From the NCBI RefSeq assembly GCF_000318095.2, contig NZ_KB290710.1:1-45256 (forward strand): a DNA stretch of 45,256 nucleotides. Direction: 5' to 3'. The notes beneath the pieces were generated by a model. That model searched no databases. It had not been told where the DNA came from and saw only the letters and a list, made by a program, of their open reading frames with translations. The stretch comes from Alloprevotella sp. oral taxon 473 str. F0040. Its GTDB lineage: Bacteria; Bacteroidota; Bacteroidia; Bacteroidales; Bacteroidaceae. The translations under genes were made by a program, and so were the position numbers. Below, one piece after another: positions 15,995-25,748 of the stretch (position 1 is its first letter; every line of letters starts with the position of its first letter).

Positions 15995-18313
15995 ATGAAC
16001 CGCCACGAACGTATGACACTTTTTCCTCATAAGTTTTCCATTTGGCTATGGATGGGCAGTGCACTACCTTTGGCGAGTGCTGCCCACGCTACGCTTGTAC
16101 CCACACAAAAACAAGTCAACGACACCACGCGCACCGCAACAACTGCTGCGCCAGACTCGACACTCACCAGTGAGCGAGAGCAGCAAGTGTCGGAAGTTGT
16201 GGTGAGTGCTGGTCAGATGCTCGGAAGTAAGTTTGAAGCTCGTAACCGTACTGGCTCGGCCTACTATATTTCTCCCCAAGAAATCCAACGTATGGGCTAT
16301 ACCGACATCAACCGCTTGCTCAAAAGTGTGCCAGGTGTCAACATCTATGAGGAAGACGGCTACGGATTGCGCCCAAACATCAGTTTGCGCGGTACGAAAG
16401 CAGAGCGTAGTGAGCGTATTTCTCTCATGGAAGACGGCATCCCCATTGCACCCGCTCCCTATGCTTCGCCCGCGGCTTACTATTTCCCCAATGTGGCGCG
16501 CATGTATGCCATCGAAGTCTTGAAGGGAAGTAGCCAAGTGCAGTATGGCCCATTCACCACAGGTGGTGCCATCAACCTCGTTTCTACGCCCATCCCCAAG
16601 CGATTCACGGCACGCCTCAATGCCTCTTTCGGCAGTTATGCCACCGGCAAGGCGTATGCCCTCGTCGGCAACGGAGGAAAATATGGAGGTTGGTTAGTAG
16701 AATATCTCCACTATCGCAGCAATGGTTTTCGCCACGCACAAGGCCACGAAGAAATGGGCTTCCGTCGTCACGACCTTAATGCGAAATTCCTCTTGCAAAC
16801 TGCAAACGAAGAGGGGGTGAACCACAGATTGACCCTCAAATTTGGCTATGCACAGGAGCATTCCGATGAAACCTATCTCGGACTCACCGAAGCCGACTTT
16901 GCGCGCACGCCCTATCTACGCTATCCTGCGGCACAGCGTGACGATCTCACCACCCGACATCAGCAGTGGGCAGCCACTTATGTGCTCGATGGAGGCTATC
17001 GTTGGAAGGTGACGACCCAACTTTATTACAATCGCTTCTTCAGAAATTGGTACAAACTCAATGACGTCCGCACGGGAGTGTGGTCAGGGCAGAAGCACAG
17101 CATCGGAGATGTTCTAGCCGATCCCGATCTTTTGAGTGAAGCCTTTGACTTGGTGCGAGGCGCAAAGTCCTACGATGGTGAGGCCATGATGATGCGCGCC
17201 AACCATCGCTTGTATCATTCGCGTGGTGTTCAAGCCAAGGGCGAATGGAAAATGCCCTTGTGGGATGGCATCCTCTCAGGAGAAGTCGGCATCCGCTACC
17301 ATGAAGATGACGAAGACCGCTTCCAACAAGATGACGGCTATCGTATGGTCAATCAGCGCATGTCGCTCTTTTTGCCTGGACTTCCTGGCAGTCAAGCCAA
17401 TGCCATCACCTCTGCCCACGCTTGGTCGGGCTATTCCCTCTTGAAATGGGTGAAGGGTGTGCTCACCCTCACGGCAGGTGCGCGCTACGAAGCCGTTTCT
17501 TTGTTGAAGAAAAATTATACCAAGGTCGATCCTCGCCGTAGTGGAAAAGTGCGCCAAGAGACCCCCAATAGCGCGCATGCGTGGTTGCCAGGCATAGGTC
17601 TCAACGTCAAATTGCTCCCCACGCTTTCGCTCATCGGAGGTGCGCACAGAGGGTTTGCCCCTCCAGGAGCCGTGTGGCAACAAGATGCCGAGCACAGCAC
17701 CAACCTCGAGAGCGGTCTGCGCTGGACCACGCAGCAATGCAAAGTAGAAGCCATCGGATTCTACAACCGCTACGACCACATGCTCGGTAGCGACCTTTTA
17801 GCAGGCGGTGGACAGGGCACATTGGAGCAGTTTAATGTGGGAAAAGCCACGGTAGGTGGTTTTGAATTTATGGCACAAGCCCAACCTCGATGGGGAAAAG
17901 CGCAATTCCCGCTCCAACTCTCCTACACCTTCACCCACACCCGCATGGACAATGAATTTTCCAGCGGAGCTTGGGGCTTTGTTCACGCAGGCGATGAGAT
18001 TCCTTACATCTTCCGCCACGCTGCTAACGCTAATTTCGGCATCCAGCTCCCACGTTGGGAACTCAACTTTGGCATTCGCTACAACGGAGATATGCGCACT
18101 ACGCCTGGACAAGGGAAAATCGCACAGCGCGAACGCATCCCTGCTCACTACATCGTAGATGCTTCTGCGAAATATCGCGTGAATCGCCATGTCATGCTCA
18201 GTCTCAATGGCATCAACCTCCTCAATGAGCACTATCTCGCTTCGCGCCATCCGTCAGGACTCCGAGCTGGACACCCCTTAGGCGTGTATTTTGGAGTAGA
18301 TGTTAGGCTCTAA
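15995..18313 (+). CDS. FecA-like TonB-dependent outer-membrane receptor
   Basis: 772 aa. After an N-terminal export signal (about 1-35) comes a TonB-box-like SEVVVSA (about 66-72) and a plug with IQRMGYTDINRLLKSVPGVN, GLRPNISLRGT, ISLMEDGIPIAPAPY and LKGSSQVQYGPFTTGGAINL. The plug closely resembles that of FecA-type siderophore/citrate receptors. The rest is a 22-strand-type barrel ending LGVYFGVDVRL. Unlike the SusC proteins here, it lacks an N-terminal carboxypeptidase-like domain. A second ATG at 16013 is possible. The next gene, a SusC homolog, starts 133 bp downstream on the same strand with no obvious terminator, so they may be co-transcribed. The likely cargo is an iron chelate or similar scarce nutrient; specificity cannot be read from the sequence. 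Confidence 0.85.
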   Translation: MNRHERMTLFPHKFSIWLWMGSALPLASAAHATLVPTQKQVNDTTRTATTAAPDSTLTSEREQQVSEVVVSAGQMLGSKFEARNRTGSAYYISPQEIQRMGYTDINRLLKSVPGVNIYEEDGYGLRPNISLRGTKAERSERISLMEDGIPIAPAPYASPAAYYFPNVARMYAIEVLKGSSQVQYGPFTTGGAINLVSTPIPKRFTARLNASFGSYATGKAYALVGNGGKYGGWLVEYLHYRSNGFRHAQGHEEMGFRRHDLNAKFLLQTANEEGVNHRLTLKFGYAQEHSDETYLGLTEADFARTPYLRYPAAQRDDLTTRHQQWAATYVLDGGYRWKVTTQLYYNRFFRNWYKLNDVRTGVWSGQKHSIGDVLADPDLLSEAFDLVRGAKSYDGEAMMMRANHRLYHSRGVQAKGEWKMPLWDGILSGEVGIRYHEDDEDRFQQDDGYRMVNQRMSLFLPGLPGSQANAITSAHAWSGYSLLKWVKGVLTLTAGARYEAVSLLKKNYTKVDPRRSGKVRQETPNSAHAWLPGIGLNVKLLPTLSLIGGAHRGFAPPGAVWQQDAEHSTNLESGLRWTTQQCKVEAIGFYNRYDHMLGSDLLAGGGQGTLEQFNVGKATVGGFEFMAQAQPRWGKAQFPLQLSYTFTHTRMDNEFSSGAWGFVHAGDEIPYIFRHAANANFGIQLPRWELNFGIRYNGDMRTTPGQGKIAQRERIPAHYIVDASAKYRVNRHVMLSLNGINLLNEHYLASRHPSGLRAGHPLGVYFGVDVRL

Positions 18314-18446
18314 CCCTCAGTGGGTCTTCGAGCAAACATCTTGTGAGACTTTGAGGTTGCCCGCCACAAATGGTAGTTGTCAAATCTCAGTTCCTCTCTT
18401 CTCTCCACTTCTCACTTCCATTCTCTCTCACACTTCCTAACGACTA

Positions 18447-21400
18447 ATGTCAAACGTATTTTCTTCTCGTTTACTTTTCAGTGCCGTAGTGGCTGCCACC
18501 GCCTTGTCCGCACAAGCTCAAGCGGACAATACCCTCTCGGGAGTGGTGTGCGATGCCGACGGAGTGGCGTTACAAGGCGCACACGTCCAAGTGGTGGGCA
18601 CAAAGTTGCGTACCCTCACCAATGCAGAAGGCCGTTATCATCTTCGCTTAGGCAAAGCTGGTGGGAAAATCACGCTCCTCGTGTCGCATCTGGGCATGCT
18701 CTCACAGCGCATCACGCTCAATGGCGAACAAACACGCGACATTGTCCTCAAAGCCGATAATAGAAGTTTGGACGAAGTCGTAGTGACGGGCTATCAGAAA
18801 GTGCGCAATCGCATCTACACTGGCGCAGCTTCTGCCGTGAAGATGCAAGACATCCGTCTAGAAGGCGTGGCGGATGTGAGCAAAATGCTCGAAGGTCGCG
18901 TGGCAGGTCTGAATCTTCAGACCATCAGCGGCACTTTTGGCGCAGCCCCTCGCATCAACATTCGCGGCGGTGCGTCCATCTTGGGCAATGTTCAGCCCTT
19001 GTGGGTCATTGATGGCGCAGTCTATGAAGATTTAGTGCATCTCTCGCTCGACCAGTTGGCTTCGGGTGATGCTGTCACCCTTATCGGTTCGGCAATAGCC
19101 GGACTTAATCCCGCCGACATCCAAGATATTCAGGTGCTCAAGGATGCTTCTGCCACCTCTGTCTATGGAGCGCGCGCTTTGAATGGAGTAATCGTCGTGA
19201 CTACTAAGCATGGACAGCGCGAAACCCCACTTAAAGTGAATTATAGCACGGAGAATAGTGTGCGCTTGCGCCCGAACTACGGACAATACGACCTACTCAA
19301 TTCTCAAGAGACCATGGCGCTCTATCAAGAGATGGAAGAAAAAGGCTATTTTGACGTCAATTCCTCTCGCTATGGTCGCAGAAGTGGCATCTTTGGTCAG
19401 TGGTATCAGGCTGCAAGCACCTACGATATTGCCAAAGGTGGCTTCTTGCAACCCAACACTCCCGAAGCTCGTGCTGCTTTTCTCCAACGTGGCGAAATGG
19501 CGAATACCGATTGGTTCCGCCAACTCTTCACTTTGTCACCCACCACACAGCACAGCATCTCGCTTTCTGGTGGCGGCAAGAACACAGCTACTTATGTTTC
19601 TGTGGGATTCTACCACGATGGTGGATGGACACTCCCAGAAAATGTGAATCGCCTCACAGCGCATCTCAAAAACACCTTCTACATCTCACCCAAACTCACC
19701 GCAACACTGACCGCACAAGGAAGTTTGCGTGGACAGTCTGCGCCCGGCACTTTGCCCCAGCGCAAGAACCATGCACAAGGTGTGTTTGAACGTGATTTTG
19801 ACATCAATCCTTTCTCTTACGCCCTCGGCACGAGCCGCACCCTTTCGCCCTACAATCCCGATGGAACGCTGTCGTTCTATCGCAACAACTGGGCACCCTT
19901 CAACATTCTCCACGAGTATGCCCACAATAAGATGGAAATAGACGTGGTGGACTTCAAGTTGCAGGCCGAAGCAGACTACAAGTTGTGCGAAGACTTGGCA
20001 GTGAAAGCCCTCGTCTCTGCGCGGCAAGCCCACACTTCTACCTCGCACCGCGTGGCATCTCAAAGCAATCTCTTGGCAGCTATGCGAGCCAACGAAACGC
20101 CTGAGGTGGCGCGTGAGAATATCTATTTGGTGCGCGATAAAGATCGTCCCAATCAGCTGCCACAAGTCGGCGTGCCCCAAGGTGGATTGCTCAATCAAAA
20201 TGAAGCCGCCCTCCACAGTTGGTTGGCGCGCATCGCCGTGGACTACGACAAATCCTTTGGTCAGCACGATGTGAAAGGCTTTGCCTTTGCCGAAGCTCGC
20301 CATGCTCTCCGCACATCCACGCCTTTCAGTGGCTACGGCATCCAATATGATCGCGGCAATCAAGTGTATCATACCCCCTTGATGTTCCAGAAACTGGCAG
20401 ACGAAGGCGAGAGTTATTTTAGTCTTCGCGAACAAATCGACCGCGGAGTTACCTTCTCCCTCAATGGAACGTATGGTTTTGCCGGAAAATATGTGGTGAA
20501 TGGAGTGCTCAACTATGAGAGTGCCAATACTTCGGGCCAACGCAACGGCACTCTCTGGCTGCCTACGTGGAACATTGGTGCGAAGTGGAACGTGGATCGT
20601 GAAGAATTTCTCCGCGCCTATCCCACCATCTCCAAACTCGCCTTGCGCTTGAGCTACGGACTCACCGCAAAGATGAACGAAGCAGCAGTCAATGCTTCGG
20701 CAGTCTATCGCAATGCCCTCACCCCACGTCATCGTTTGGCAGACAGAGAAAACCAACTCGACATCCAGCATTTGGAGAATCGCGACCTCACCTGGGAAAA
20801 AATGGTGGAGTGGAACGCAGGTCTTGAGCTTGGTCTTTGGGACAATCGCATCAGTGCCACGCTCGATTTCTATGCGCGCAATAGTTATGACCTCATCGAC
20901 CTCGTAGCTACGTCGGGCGTAGGCGGACAATACTACAAGTATGCCAACTTTGGCGACATGCGCACCCAAGGTGTTGAACTAGGCTTACACACCATCAATG
21001 TGAAGACCTCCGATTTCAAGTGGAGTACCAGTCTCACTTTTAGTGCCATGCATCAAGAAGTCACTCGTCTGCTCAATGCACCCACCGCTTTCGACATGGT
21101 GGCAGGACGCGGACGTGGCAATATCGTCGGCTTCCCTCGCGGTTCGCTCTTCTCCTTCAACTATGATGGACTAGACATCAACGGGTTGCCTACGTTCAAC
21201 TTCGGACGCTATCCCTCCAACTCGGGCGAGTATTCCCACATTGCAGGAGCAGATTTCTCCGACACGCAATATAATAAGACCTATCTGCGCTATCATGGTC
21301 CTATTGAACCACAAATCACAGGAGGACTCTCCAATACGTTCTCGTGGAAGCAGTGGGAACTCTCCGTATTCTTCACGATGCAAGCTGGCAACAAGATTCG

Positions 21401-21830
21401 TTTGAATCCCACCTTCGACCCTTCGTTTGCCGATCTCAATGTTTTCTCCACGCGCTATCGTGATCGTTGGTTGAATCCAGGGGATGAGCGTCGCACCAAT
21501 GTGCCTGTTTTGCCCTCACAAGGCTTAATCGAGAAGGTGGGTCGCGAGAACATCGAGCGCGCTTACAACACTTACAACTATTCGCAGGAGATGGTGGCCG
21601 ATGGTTCCTTCGTTCGTCTGAAAAACGTGGCTTTGGCCTATCGTCTTTCAGAAAGCGTGGCCAAGAAGTTTAGATTTACTTCGGCTACCATGCGCTTGAA
21701 TGTCACCAATCCTTTGTTGATTTATGCCGACCCTCGTCTGCATGGTCAAGACCCTGAGTATTATCGCTCTGGTGGTGTGGCTTTGCCCACGCCGCGCCAA
21801 GTGACCCTCTCGCTCTCTCTAGGTTTCTAA
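18447..21830 (+). CDS. SusC/RagA-family TonB-dependent transporter (plus-strand locus)
   Basis: 1127 aa. The signal peptide MSNVFSSRLLFSAVVAATAL then SAQAQ is followed by a CarboxypepD_reg-like domain (about 30-115: LSGVVCDADGVALQGAHVQV, TNAEGRYHLRL), a TonB-box-like DEVVVTGYQ, a plug (GRVAGLNLQTISGTFGAAP, PLWVIDGAVYEDL, VLKDASATSVYGARALNGVI) and a large barrel ending LSLSLGF. It forms the outer-membrane channel of a SusCD pair that imports an oligomeric or chelated nutrient. Its paralog on the minus strand (1103 aa) shares the same plug blocks. Its SusD partner, 158 bp downstream, is frameshifted, which questions whether this channel still works as a pair. No adjacent sigma/anti-sigma regulator was found. 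Confidence 0.93.
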   Translation: MSNVFSSRLLFSAVVAATALSAQAQADNTLSGVVCDADGVALQGAHVQVVGTKLRTLTNAEGRYHLRLGKAGGKITLLVSHLGMLSQRITLNGEQTRDIVLKADNRSLDEVVVTGYQKVRNRIYTGAASAVKMQDIRLEGVADVSKMLEGRVAGLNLQTISGTFGAAPRINIRGGASILGNVQPLWVIDGAVYEDLVHLSLDQLASGDAVTLIGSAIAGLNPADIQDIQVLKDASATSVYGARALNGVIVVTTKHGQRETPLKVNYSTENSVRLRPNYGQYDLLNSQETMALYQEMEEKGYFDVNSSRYGRRSGIFGQWYQAASTYDIAKGGFLQPNTPEARAAFLQRGEMANTDWFRQLFTLSPTTQHSISLSGGGKNTATYVSVGFYHDGGWTLPENVNRLTAHLKNTFYISPKLTATLTAQGSLRGQSAPGTLPQRKNHAQGVFERDFDINPFSYALGTSRTLSPYNPDGTLSFYRNNWAPFNILHEYAHNKMEIDVVDFKLQAEADYKLCEDLAVKALVSARQAHTSTSHRVASQSNLLAAMRANETPEVARENIYLVRDKDRPNQLPQVGVPQGGLLNQNEAALHSWLARIAVDYDKSFGQHDVKGFAFAEARHALRTSTPFSGYGIQYDRGNQVYHTPLMFQKLADEGESYFSLREQIDRGVTFSLNGTYGFAGKYVVNGVLNYESANTSGQRNGTLWLPTWNIGAKWNVDREEFLRAYPTISKLALRLSYGLTAKMNEAAVNASAVYRNALTPRHRLADRENQLDIQHLENRDLTWEKMVEWNAGLELGLWDNRISATLDFYARNSYDLIDLVATSGVGGQYYKYANFGDMRTQGVELGLHTINVKTSDFKWSTSLTFSAMHQEVTRLLNAPTAFDMVAGRGRGNIVGFPRGSLFSFNYDGLDINGLPTFNFGRYPSNSGEYSHIAGADFSDTQYNKTYLRYHGPIEPQITGGLSNTFSWKQWELSVFFTMQAGNKIRLNPTFDPSFADLNVFSTRYRDRWLNPGDERRTNVPVLPSQGLIEKVGRENIERAYNTYNYSQEMVADGSFVRLKNVALAYRLSESVAKKFRFTSATMRLNVTNPLLIYADPRLHGQDPEYYRSGGVALPTPRQVTLSLSLGF

Positions 21831-21898
21831 AGCCAGATTATTGCGTGAGAAGCTAGTCCCCCTAGGCTCGATTTTCAGGGTTTTCCTAAGGTTCTGCG

Positions 21899-22016
21899 TA
21901 AAATCTCCGAGAGTCGCATAAGAATTCTCCGAGATTTCTCAGAAAATCTCCTACATTTCTTCAAAAAACTCCCACATTTTCTCAAAAATGTCCGACATTT
22001 TTTCCAAACTCTCCCA
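21899..22016 (+). repeat. 21/22-bp phased AT-tract repeat array, copy 2
   Basis: CTCCGA-type cores lie at 21905, 21927, 21948 (CTCCTA), 21969 (CTCCCA), 21990 (GTCCGA) and 22011 (CTCCCA), spaced 22, 21, 21, 21 and 21 bp. This is the same spacing order as copy 1. Units have A-runs before and T-runs after the core. The start codon of the susD homolog (21988) lies inside the fifth unit, so the beginning of its signal peptide (MSDIFSKLSHV) is translated repeat. Confidence 0.78.
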
Positions 22017-23548
22017 CGTTTTCCGACGAAGCTCTCTTCTGCTCTGTGTCCTGTGGCTCATCGCAGGGGTGAGTTGTGGAGACTTTTTGAGCGAACAGCC
22101 CGATAGCGACCTCAATGTGCGCATCGACAATGAAGAAAAAGTCGCCGAATTGCTCACCGCTGCCTATCCTCAGGCGAGTTATTTTGCTTTTCTCGAAGCC
22201 CGTACGGACAATGTGGGGCTGCGCACCAATGGTGTGCACACGCGCCTCAATGAAGCCATGTATTTCTGGGAAGATGATCAGCAAGACGACCTGGACACCC
22301 CGCTCAACTACTGGAAATCGTGCTATAAAGGTATTGCACAGGCCAACAAAGCCCTGGAGTTGCTGGCAAACTATCCCAAGACTCCTCGCGTAAAAGCCTT
22401 GTATGGCGAAGCCTTCTTGTTGCGCGCCTATCTCCACTTCATGTTGGTCAACATTTGGGCTGAACCCTACCGCAAAAACTCCGATGCGCCCGGCATTCCC
22501 TATGTGGAAGCGTCCCGAGAAGCACGCCATTGTGGACTATCAACGCGGTACAGTGGCGGAGGTCTACCAAAAGATTGAGAAGGATCTCCAACGCGGCATC
22601 ACACTGGTCGATGATCATTACTACAAGCATCCAAAGTTTCACTTCACCAAGCGCGCTGCCTACGCTTTTGCTTCGCGATTCTATCTCCATAAAGGCGACT
22701 GGGCACAAGTCATCGCCTATGCTGACTATGTCTTAGGTGGAGATGCCAAGAGCAATCTTCGCAGTTGGCAACGCTATGCAGAGACGTTGGAGTTCAATCA
22801 TCCTCGACTCTATCGCCACTATGCGGCTACCGACGAGCCTGCTAACCTCTTGCTCACCACCACTGAATCGAGATATGCGCGTCAACAACCCACTGACCGC
22901 TACGGAGCCACCTACACCACGATGAACGAAGTCTTTGCGCGTGCCGGCATCGAAGGAGGGGGCGACTATGAACGCATGAACATGGTGAGCACTTATCTCT
23001 TCTCTTCATCGCCCTCTCCCGTGAAAGATGGCGTGTATCAAGCCAAATTCGACGAACTCTCCAGTGTAGAGAGCACGGGCAGCAAACCGCGCGGACTGTA
23101 TGTCACCAATGTGTTGCTCACCACTGACGAGGTGTTGCTCAATCGCATGGAAGCCTTGGCGATGATGCAGCGTTATTCAGCTGCGATAGATGATATGATG
23201 GACTATTGGCAGGGAAAGTTTGGTTTCATGCCCTCCGTAGAGCGCGCAGTGTTCCCCAACACAAGCCGAAAACACTACAATGAGATTCGTCCTAGCTATG
23301 GACTCACCCTCAAACAACTCGCCATGGTGCGCACCATTCTCGGACTGCGTCGCCAAGAGTTCTTCCAAGAAGGTCTGCGATGGTTAGACATTCGTCGCTT
23401 CCATCTCTCCCTCAAGCGCAGCGACAAGAGCAGTTATTATCATCCTCTTGAGCAGGAAGACCCTCGCAAGATGCTGCAAATCCCTATTCAAGCGCAAGAG
23501 CGCGGACTCGCTCCCAATCCTCGCGAGCGCAATGAAGTATTCCAATGA
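21988..23548 (+). pseudogene. SusD/RagB-family lipoprotein gene with a frameshift
   Basis: The gene starts with a lipoprotein signal (MSDIFSKLSHVFRRSSLLLC, then IAGVSCGDFL) and runs in one frame to GIPYVEA. It then leaves that frame and stops at 22578. The protein continues in the +1 frame as PEKHAIVDYQRGTVAEVYQK, IEKDLQRG, FHFTKRAAYAFASRFYLHKG and ends LAPNPRERNEVF at 23548. Removing T22513 from GCGTCCCGAG restores ...VEAPEKHA..., a join expected from the intact minus-strand homolog, giving about 519 aa. Typical SusD helices and the C-terminal LRRQEFFQEGLRWLDIRRF are present. Either the gene is broken or the base is a sequencing error; I see no slippery site. A downstream product could start near 22403. 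SusD normally caps the SusC channel and binds substrate. Confidence 0.85.
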
Positions 23549-24546
23549 TGTCGAAGTCTATGTTTTTCTCCAATATCTCAGCCCTGCGCCACAAGTTCTG
23601 CGCTTTAGCTCTCCTCGTGTTGGGCATTTCCGCCTTCAGCAGTTGTGGGGAAGATGCTCTTTCTTCCACGAGTGTCATAGCGCAACGCCAGTCCTCTGTG
23701 CAAGAAACGGAGCTCGATCGCTGGATTCGCGACAGCATCACCTTGCCCTACGGCATAGAAGTGGTGTATCGCCAAGAAAATCATGGTGGTGCAGCAACCG
23801 ACTATCTTTATCCTCCGCGCACGGAGCAGGTGAAACCTGTGTTGCGCGCTTTTCGCACCCTCTGTTTAGAGAGCTTCGCCTTTGCCGATCAAGATCGCTC
23901 CAATTTTCTTCTCGGTCGAGCTCCACTGCGCTTGGTGCTCTATGGAGGAGCCTATGCCGATGCGCACGGAATGGTGCGATTGTCCTTGCCCCAAGCTCCC
24001 ACAACGATGATGCTCACGCATTGCAATGCCTTTTCACCAGACGACCCCAACAAGGTTTATTTGTTGGCACGCATGGGATTTCACCAACTCACTCGCCGTC
24101 TGTTGGCGCAATTGCCTTATGACCGCGTGGCCTTCTCTGCCATCTCTGGCGATCGCTACACGGGAAGCACGGCATCGCTGGTGGCTCCTTGGCAAGCTGG
24201 TCGTACCATCGACCAACAGTTTGGCATCGACAGTTGGGCGAACAAGCGTGGTTTTCTCACCATTCATGGCATGGTCTCTTCTGAAGAAGACATGGCAGAG
24301 ATGATTAGTGCCACGATTTGTGCCACCCCTTTGCAGGTGCAACAGGCATTGACCGAAGCAGCCACGCCCGACACAGATGCCGATCCTGAAGTTCAGGCAC
24401 GTTACACGGAAGAAGCCAAAGTGGCAGCTCAGCAATTGCGCCGCAAACAAGCCTTTGTGACAGACTATTTGCAGAAAGTGTGGCACGTAGATTTCCGTCG
24501 TTGGCAAATCACCACTGCACGCAAGCTCCGCAGCTATCGTGGATAG
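23545..24546 (+). CDS. Zinc-metallopeptidase-family lipoprotein lacking HExxH (pseudo-enzyme)
   Basis: 333 aa. A lipoprotein signal ends in SAFSSC (C34). The domain aligns with the minus-strand peptidase: LDRWIRDSITLPYGIEVVYR against FDKWLVQNYANPYNIRFAYR, and later EEDMAEMISATI against GEDIAELQSYYI. At the catalytic site the homolog has HHEFTH, while this protein reads FHQLTR (H180 Q181 L182 T183 R184). The catalytic glutamate and second zinc histidine are therefore gone. The reading frame is otherwise intact, so it is a diverged, probably non-catalytic member of the putative zinc-binding metallopeptidase (Peptidase_Mx1-like) lipoproteins that accompany SusCD. The ATG overlaps the SusD stop (ATGA), suggesting translational coupling; ATG 23548 is an alternative start. 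Confidence 0.8.
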   Translation: MMSKSMFFSNISALRHKFCALALLVLGISAFSSCGEDALSSTSVIAQRQSSVQETELDRWIRDSITLPYGIEVVYRQENHGGAATDYLYPPRTEQVKPVLRAFRTLCLESFAFADQDRSNFLLGRAPLRLVLYGGAYADAHGMVRLSLPQAPTTMMLTHCNAFSPDDPNKVYLLARMGFHQLTRRLLAQLPYDRVAFSAISGDRYTGSTASLVAPWQAGRTIDQQFGIDSWANKRGFLTIHGMVSSEEDMAEMISATICATPLQVQQALTEAATPDTDADPEVQARYTEEAKVAAQQLRRKQAFVTDYLQKVWHVDFRRWQITTARKLRSYRG

Positions 24547-24579
24547 TGGATTTTTTCTCAGCAACTCCTATATTATATA

Positions 24580-25599
24580 ATGCGTAAGTATCTCTTTCTA
24601 CTATTGCTTTGCCTCGGCACACTTGCCGCTTGCAATAGTGATGATTCTGTTTTTAAGACCTCTCCCACAGCGCGTGCGCAAGAAGCGGTGGATGCGCTGA
24701 AACAACGGCTCGTAAGTGCGCCTTATGGGTGGAGAGTCCTCTATTTCTCACGCACCGACTCTTTGCTCTACACCCAGCCCGATCAAGATATTCCGCAGTC
24801 GCTCCTCCGAGGAAGCTACGGATATGGCGGACACTGTTTCACCATGCGCTTTACGGCAGACAATAAGGTCGAGATGCGTGCAGACTACTCCGACAACACC
24901 GCCAAAACTCCCGAGGTGAGTGAATTTTCTATCAACAGAAATAGCTTTACCCAGTTGAGTTTTGTGACTTATTCCTATTTGCACCGACTGGTCAATGAGC
25001 GTTTTGAAGGAAGTTCCGACTGGCTCTTCATGGGCACCGACCCTGATGGTGCCTTGATGTTTCGCACAGCACAGCATTTGCGCCCAGCGCGCGAATACAT
25101 TCGCATGGTTCCCCTCCAATCTCCTGAGGGAATGGCAGAGGTTATCCAAAAGTCGGTGGAGAATCGTCAATGGTTTGAAGGGATGCTCAACCCTCAGCTT
25201 CGTATTCATCGCGGAGGGCGCACCTACTTCCAGAGTGATTATTTCGTGAAACGTCCAGTGGAGACCAATGCACCTCTGTTGAAGGAAATCAAAGATAAGC
25301 GATATTATCTCTTTGTCTTTGTCAAACAGCGCAATCCCATCCCCGACTATCCTCCAAAATCCATCACAGGTTTGGGCTCAGGCTACGTAGGTACGGAGCA
25401 AGGATTGACTTTCCGTGCAGGTTTGCGCTATGACAACAAAATACAGTTCTATGATTTTGTGCGCAATGGCAACAAGTTTGAAGCAGAACTCGTGGAAGTC
25501 TATGACACTTTGCTGCGCAGCACGCGCTATGTGAGCCGTCATTTGCACCCTGAAGGCAGAATCACCGGACTGAAAGCCGAGATTTGGGATGCGAAATAA
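24580..25599 (+). CDS. DUF4302-like lipoprotein, short diverged form
   Basis: 339 aa with the lipoprotein signal MRKYLFLLLLCLGTLAAC (C18). The start of the mature protein (AQEAVDALKQRLVSAPYGWR) corresponds to the QQTQQVLESSPNGWLLRYY region of the 439-aa DUF4302 protein on the minus strand. The position right after the peptidase homolog is also the same. It is about 100 residues shorter and has diverged strongly, so the assignment rests partly on synteny. Domain edges are hard to place. It starts 33 bp after the peptidase stop. Likely a surface lipoprotein accessory to the SusCD pair; biochemical role unknown. Confidence 0.65.
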   Translation: MRKYLFLLLLCLGTLAACNSDDSVFKTSPTARAQEAVDALKQRLVSAPYGWRVLYFSRTDSLLYTQPDQDIPQSLLRGSYGYGGHCFTMRFTADNKVEMRADYSDNTAKTPEVSEFSINRNSFTQLSFVTYSYLHRLVNERFEGSSDWLFMGTDPDGALMFRTAQHLRPAREYIRMVPLQSPEGMAEVIQKSVENRQWFEGMLNPQLRIHRGGRTYFQSDYFVKRPVETNAPLLKEIKDKRYYLFVFVKQRNPIPDYPPKSITGLGSGYVGTEQGLTFRAGLRYDNKIQFYDFVRNGNKFEAELVEVYDTLLRSTRYVSRHLHPEGRITGLKAEIWDAK

Positions 25600-25673
25600 C
25601 GCGAGGTTGCGTTGCATATCCCCACGTCTTACCTCTAAAAATGGGGAGTTCTCCTTCTCTAAATTCTATAAAT

Positions 25674-25719
25674 CGAGCCACGCTTGTCGTGGCGAGCAAA
25701 AAAGGGTCTGCGACCCTCT
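25674..25719. repeat. Twin-hairpin intergenic element, copy 1
   Basis: The core has two perfect 6-bp hairpins: GCCACG-CTTGT-CGTGGC (25677-25693) and AGGGTC-TGC-GACCCT (25703-25717), joined by GAGCAAAAA-type sequence. A near copy lies at 26485-26526. Both are followed by TCTAAT/TCTAAC heptamers that run to the next start. Changes between copies keep the stems paired. Confidence 0.75.
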
Positions 25720-25748
25720 GACGTCTAATCTCTAACATCCTATATCCA

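Noticed and set aside
19686-20969. 427-codon minus-strand frame inside the plus-strand SusC gene
   Set aside because: It lies wholly antisense to a clear SusC homolog and shows no domain, signal or promoter; it is a composition shadow.
21899-22016. CRISPR array
   Set aside because: The 21-22 bp units follow each other without unique spacers and vary internally; no cas genes are in the window.
22500-22530. Programmed ribosomal frameshift in susD
   Set aside because: No slippery heptamer, no clear stimulatory structure, and SusD genes are not known to use frameshifting; a simple one-base insertion explains it.
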